Origin: an uncultured Oscillospiraceae bacterium
GTDB taxonomy: Bacteria; Bacillota; Clostridia; Oscillospirales; Acutalibacteraceae
Reading direction: 5' to 3'
Length of the DNA stretch: 8,415 nucleotides
NCBI GenBank assembly: GCA_900544515.1
Contig: UQVI01000083.1
Location: 1-8,415 of the forward strand
In this document: in pieces, positions 6,039-8,415 of the stretch
Layout: every line of letters starts with the position of its first letter
Numbering within the stretch: position 1 is the stretch's first letter
Position numbers and translations under genes: made by a program
Notes under the pieces: generated by a model
What the model was told of the DNA's origin: nothing
Databases searched by the model: none
The model's input: the letters and a program-made list of their open reading frames with translations, nothing else

Positions 6039-7199
6039 TTATCTGATAACTCTTACCTTGATTACGCCATCAATTGCAGTGATATCGTCAACAACCTTCT
6101 GTGCAGGGTCGCTGTCTGTATCAATGATTGAGTAAGCCCATTCTCCGCGATTCTTATCCTCAAACGCAGAAATGTTTATGCCGTCTTTGCTGATTGTATC
6201 TGTAATTGTCGCAATCATATTCGGCTGATTTTTATGAATAACAGTAATTCTTGCAACACCTGTCTTAGCAACGGAAACAGCCGGCATATTTACGGAATTC
6301 TTGATATTACCGTTTTCAAGGAAATCAATAAGCTCAAGAGCACCCATTGATGCACAGTTCTCCTCACTCTCAGGAGTTGAAGCACCAAGATGAGGAATAG
6401 CGATAACACCGTCAACACCGATAAGCTCTGCAGATGGAAAATCAGTTACATAAGCAGCCATTTTTCCGTCTTCTAGTGCTGTAACAATATCAGCTGAAAC
6501 AGCAAGATCACCACGAGCAAAGTTCATAATTCTTACTGTATCCTTCATTGTTGCAATTGTATCTGCACAAATGATACCCTTTGTTTCAGGAGTAAGCGGA
6601 ACATGGAGTGTAAGATAATCGGCAACAGGGAAAATCTCATCAAGATTATTATTAACAGCGATACCTGCCTTAAGCTGAGCATCCTTAGGAAGGAATGGAT
6701 CATAGCCGATAACGTTCATGCCAAGATCAACTGCAGCCTCTGCAACAAGACGACCGATTGCACCGAGACCGATAACGCCAAGCGTTTTACCCTTGATCTC
6801 AGGACCTGCAAAAGCACTCTTGCCCTTTTCAACGACCTTGCCTACATTGTCCCCCTCATCTTTGATTGTCTTGCACCAGTCAATCGCCTTTGTTACCTTA
6901 CGGCTTGAAAGAAGAAGACCGCAGATAACAAGCTCCTTAACTGCATTTGCATTTGCACCGGGAGTATTGAATACAACAATACCCTGCTGTGCACAATCAG
7001 CAACAGGAATATTATTTACACCTGCACCTGCTCTTGCGATTGCAAGCAAAGACTCAGGCATTTCCATATCGTGCATAGATGCACTTCTTACCATAATTGC
7101 ATCAGGATTATCTATTTCATTTGCACAGGTATACTTGTCAGCATCAAACTTTGACAAGCCTACATCTGAAATCTTATTAAGCGTTTTAATATTAAACAT
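6039..7199 (-). CDS. serA: D-3-phosphoglycerate dehydrogenase (first step of serine biosynthesis)
   Basis: It oxidises 3-phosphoglycerate to 3-phosphohydroxypyruvate with NAD+ in the cytoplasm, and serC then aminates the product. Of 386 residues, about 1-90 and 285-310 form the substrate part and 91-284 the NAD-binding part. The Rossmann motif is GLGAIG (144-149), with D167 after the next strand to bind the NAD ribose. The catalytic set is R229 (NFARGDL), E258 (DFPSAEL) and H270 (IPHLGAST). The E-to-H spacing is 12 residues, shorter than in the E. coli enzyme. Residues about 316-386 form a C-terminal ACT domain, usually a site of serine feedback or oligomer contact. The short single-ACT form is typical of many anaerobes. 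The ATG at 7199 follows GGAGAA. It lies 17 bases after serC and is co-transcribed with it. No serB is present in the window. Confidence 0.95.
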   Translation of the reverse strand: MFNIKTLNKISDVGLSKFDADKYTCANEIDNPDAIMVRSASMHDMEMPESLLAIARAGAGVNNIPVADCAQQGIVVFNTPGANANAVKELVICGLLLSSRKVTKAIDWCKTIKDEGDNVGKVVEKGKSAFAGPEIKGKTLGVIGLGAIGRLVAEAAVDLGMNVIGYDPFLPKDAQLKAGIAVNNNLDEIFPVADYLTLHVPLTPETKGIICADTIATMKDTVRIMNFARGDLAVSADIVTALEDGKMAAYVTDFPSAELIGVDGVIAIPHLGASTPESEENCASMGALELIDFLENGNIKNSVNMPAVSVAKTGVARITVIHKNQPNMIATITDTISKDGINISAFEDKNRGEWAYSIIDTDSDPAQKVVDDITAIDGVIKVRVIR

Positions 7200-7216
7200 A
7201 ATATTTCTCCATTAAA

Positions 7217-8302
7217 TTATTTGTTGTTTTTCTCAAACTCTGCCATAAACTCAACAAGCTTTTCAACACCCTCGATTGGCATAGCGTTGTAGATAGAAGC
7301 TCTCATACCGCCAACGGATCTGTGACCCTTAAGGTTAACAAAGCCTGCCTCAGTAGCCTCAGCGATGAATTTCTTCTCAAGCTCATCATCACCGATGATA
7401 AATGGCACGTTCATAAGTGAACGGTCCTCAGGGACAACAGTACCCTTGAACATTTCTGAATTGTCAAGGAAGTTATAAAGAACAGCAGCCTTCTTTTCAT
7501 TTCTTTCCTTCATCTTCTCAAGACCGCCGATATCATTCTTAATCCACTCAAGAACAAGCTTGCAGACATAAATTGTCCAGCAAGGAGGTGTATTGTAAAG
7601 TGAATCTGCATCTGCCTGAACCTGATAGTTCATCATAACAGGTGTGATGTCTCTTGCCTTACCAAGTAAATCCTCGCGAATGATTGCAACAACAAGACCT
7701 GCAGGAGCAACATTCTTCTGAGCACCGAAATAAACAACACCGAATTTGCTGATGTCAAGCGGCTCTGAAAGTGCGCATGATGATACATCTGCAATAAGAA
7801 CCTTATCGCCTACAGGAGGAAGCTCCTTGTAAACTGTACCGTAAATTGTATTGTTCATACAAATATAAACATAGTCAGCATCTTCGCGGAAATCCTCAGC
7901 CTTAGTCTTTGGAATATAGCTGAAGGTCTTATCAGCAGATGAAGCAGCTGCAACAACATCACCGTACTTCTGAGCCTCCTGAAAAGCCTTCTTAGCCCAC
8001 TGACCTGTGATGATATAGTCTGCCTTGCCTGTTCCGTTCATAAAGTTGAGCGGAATTGCTGAAAACTGTGCTGATGCACCGCCCTGTAAAAACAGAACCT
8101 TATAGTTATCAGGAATGTTATAAAGCTCTCTCATAAGAGCCTCTGCATCCTTGATAATCTTGTCAAAAACCTTTGAGCGATGGCTCATTTCCATTACGGA
8201 CTGGCCGCTGCCCTGATAATCCATCATTTCTGCTGCAGCCTGCTCAAGTACCTTTTCAGGTAAAGTTGAAGGACCTGCACTGAAGTTATAAACTCTTGCC
8301 AT
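7217..8302 (-). CDS. serC: Phosphoserine aminotransferase (second step of serine biosynthesis)
   Basis: A PLP enzyme that transfers the amino group of glutamate to 3-phosphohydroxypyruvate, giving O-phosphoserine. In some bacteria it also serves vitamin B6 synthesis. The 361 residues match the usual length. The N-terminus VYNFSAGPSTLP is the family hallmark. H41-R42 (SHRS) contact substrate, GGASAQF (74-80) holds the cofactor phosphate, W102 stacks on the PLP ring, D172 (IADVSS) pairs with the ring nitrogen, and K196 (FGAQKN) is the Schiff-base lysine. KGHRSVGGMRASIYNA near 325-340 is the conserved substrate-binding end. The ATG at 8302 follows AGGAG with good spacing. As first gene of a serC-serA pair it should set operon expression, but its upstream control region is cut off by the adapter at 8369. 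Confidence 0.97.
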   Translation of the reverse strand: MARVYNFSAGPSTLPEKVLEQAAAEMMDYQGSGQSVMEMSHRSKVFDKIIKDAEALMRELYNIPDNYKVLFLQGGASAQFSAIPLNFMNGTGKADYIITGQWAKKAFQEAQKYGDVVAAASSADKTFSYIPKTKAEDFREDADYVYICMNNTIYGTVYKELPPVGDKVLIADVSSCALSEPLDISKFGVVYFGAQKNVAPAGLVVAIIREDLLGKARDITPVMMNYQVQADADSLYNTPPCWTIYVCKLVLEWIKNDIGGLEKMKERNEKKAAVLYNFLDNSEMFKGTVVPEDRSLMNVPFIIGDDELEKKFIAEATEAGFVNLKGHRSVGGMRASIYNAMPIEGVEKLVEFMAEFEKNNK

Positions 8303-8358
8303 AATTTTTCTCCTATTTAATATAAAATATTTGCATTCTAAATTTAAGTGCTTATTAC

Positions 8359-8364
8359 ATTATA
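8359..8364 (-). promoter_or_regulatory. Possible -10 box of the serC-serA operon
   Basis: A perfect TATAAT on the minus strand, about 57 bases before the serC start. Its -35 would fall near 8382-8387, which is inside the synthetic adapter, so the promoter cannot be confirmed. A weaker alternative nearer the gene is TTAAAT and TATATT with a 17-base spacer. No riboswitch-like structure is visible in the 66 genomic bases upstream of serC. Confidence 0.35.
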
Positions 8365-8368
8365 ATAT

Positions 8369-8415
8369 CTGTCTCTTATACACATCTCCGAGCCCACGAG
8401 ACTAAGGCGAATCTC
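8369..8415 (-). other. Synthetic Nextera (Tn5) sequencing adapter, right end
   Basis: This is the exact reverse complement of bases 1-47: the mosaic end (8369-8387), then the read-2 segment, the same index and the P7 primer end. The last genomic base is 8368. The adapter cuts the serC upstream region short, so the start of that operon's control region is missing. The 47-base inverted repeat formed with the left end is an artefact and not a transposon end. Confidence 0.97.

Noticed and set aside
6718..7215. 165-codon plus-strand open frame opposite serA
   Set aside because: It lies antisense to the clearly conserved serA gene, has low-complexity Ser/Ala/Leu/Pro composition and no convincing ribosome binding site; it is a codon-bias shadow.
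48..8368. tRNA, rRNA, CRISPR array or prophage attachment site
   Set aside because: No cloverleaf-like gene, spaced direct repeats or integrase was seen; intergenic gaps are all under about 120 bases and are explained by promoters and terminators.
1..8415. Terminal 47-base inverted repeats resembling transposon ends
   Set aside because: They are synthetic library adapters with the Tn5 mosaic end and an index; no transposase gene or target duplication is present in the insert.

Overview
The window is an 8.3 kb stretch of bacterial chromosome (about 48-8368) with identical synthetic Nextera/Tn5 library adapters, in opposite orientation, at its two ends (1-47 and 8369-8415). It therefore looks like one complete tagmented molecule or a contig whose adapters were not trimmed, and nothing outside 48-8368 is biological. 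Moderate AT-richness, strong GGAGG-type ribosome binding sites, GTG/TTG starts, a Gram-positive-style Sec signal peptide with an Ig-like plus fibronectin III secreted protein, and the style of the serine-pathway proteins suggest a gut- or rumen-type Clostridia, perhaps Ruminococcaceae. That placement is inference.

All well-supported genes lie on the minus strand, so transcription runs from right to left. From the right: serC (phosphoserine aminotransferase) and serA (3-phosphoglycerate dehydrogenase with ACT domain), 17 bp apart, form a serine biosynthesis operon closed by a hairpin terminator at 5995-6020. Next is a Pol-beta-type nucleotidyltransferase (5251-5913), whose start is best read as a TTG behind a strong ribosome binding site. 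Then comes a 35-codon gene (5050-5157) with an ideal ribosome binding site, encoding a small aromatic-rich peptide with one cysteine. It is followed by a strong hairpin terminator (about 5002-5032) and then by two overlapping genes for ABC exporter half-transporters (3151-4977 and 1359-3158). A secreted protein with Ig-like and FnIII domains (178-1281) follows from its own promoter, and the segment ends in a hairpin at 127-161 that can work in both directions. A possible last piece of a plus-strand gene lies at 50-115.

The most interesting unit is the small peptide gene, the leaky-looking terminator and the heterodimeric ABC exporter. This is the layout expected of an exported peptide (signal or bacteriocin-like) made in excess over its transporter. 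No maturation enzyme, leader peptidase domain, two-component system or immunity gene is visible, so the function is open. The nucleotidyltransferase and peptide genes share an almost identical 12-base promoter-like box, which suggests common recognition. The serine genes and the secreted protein appear independent of this unit.
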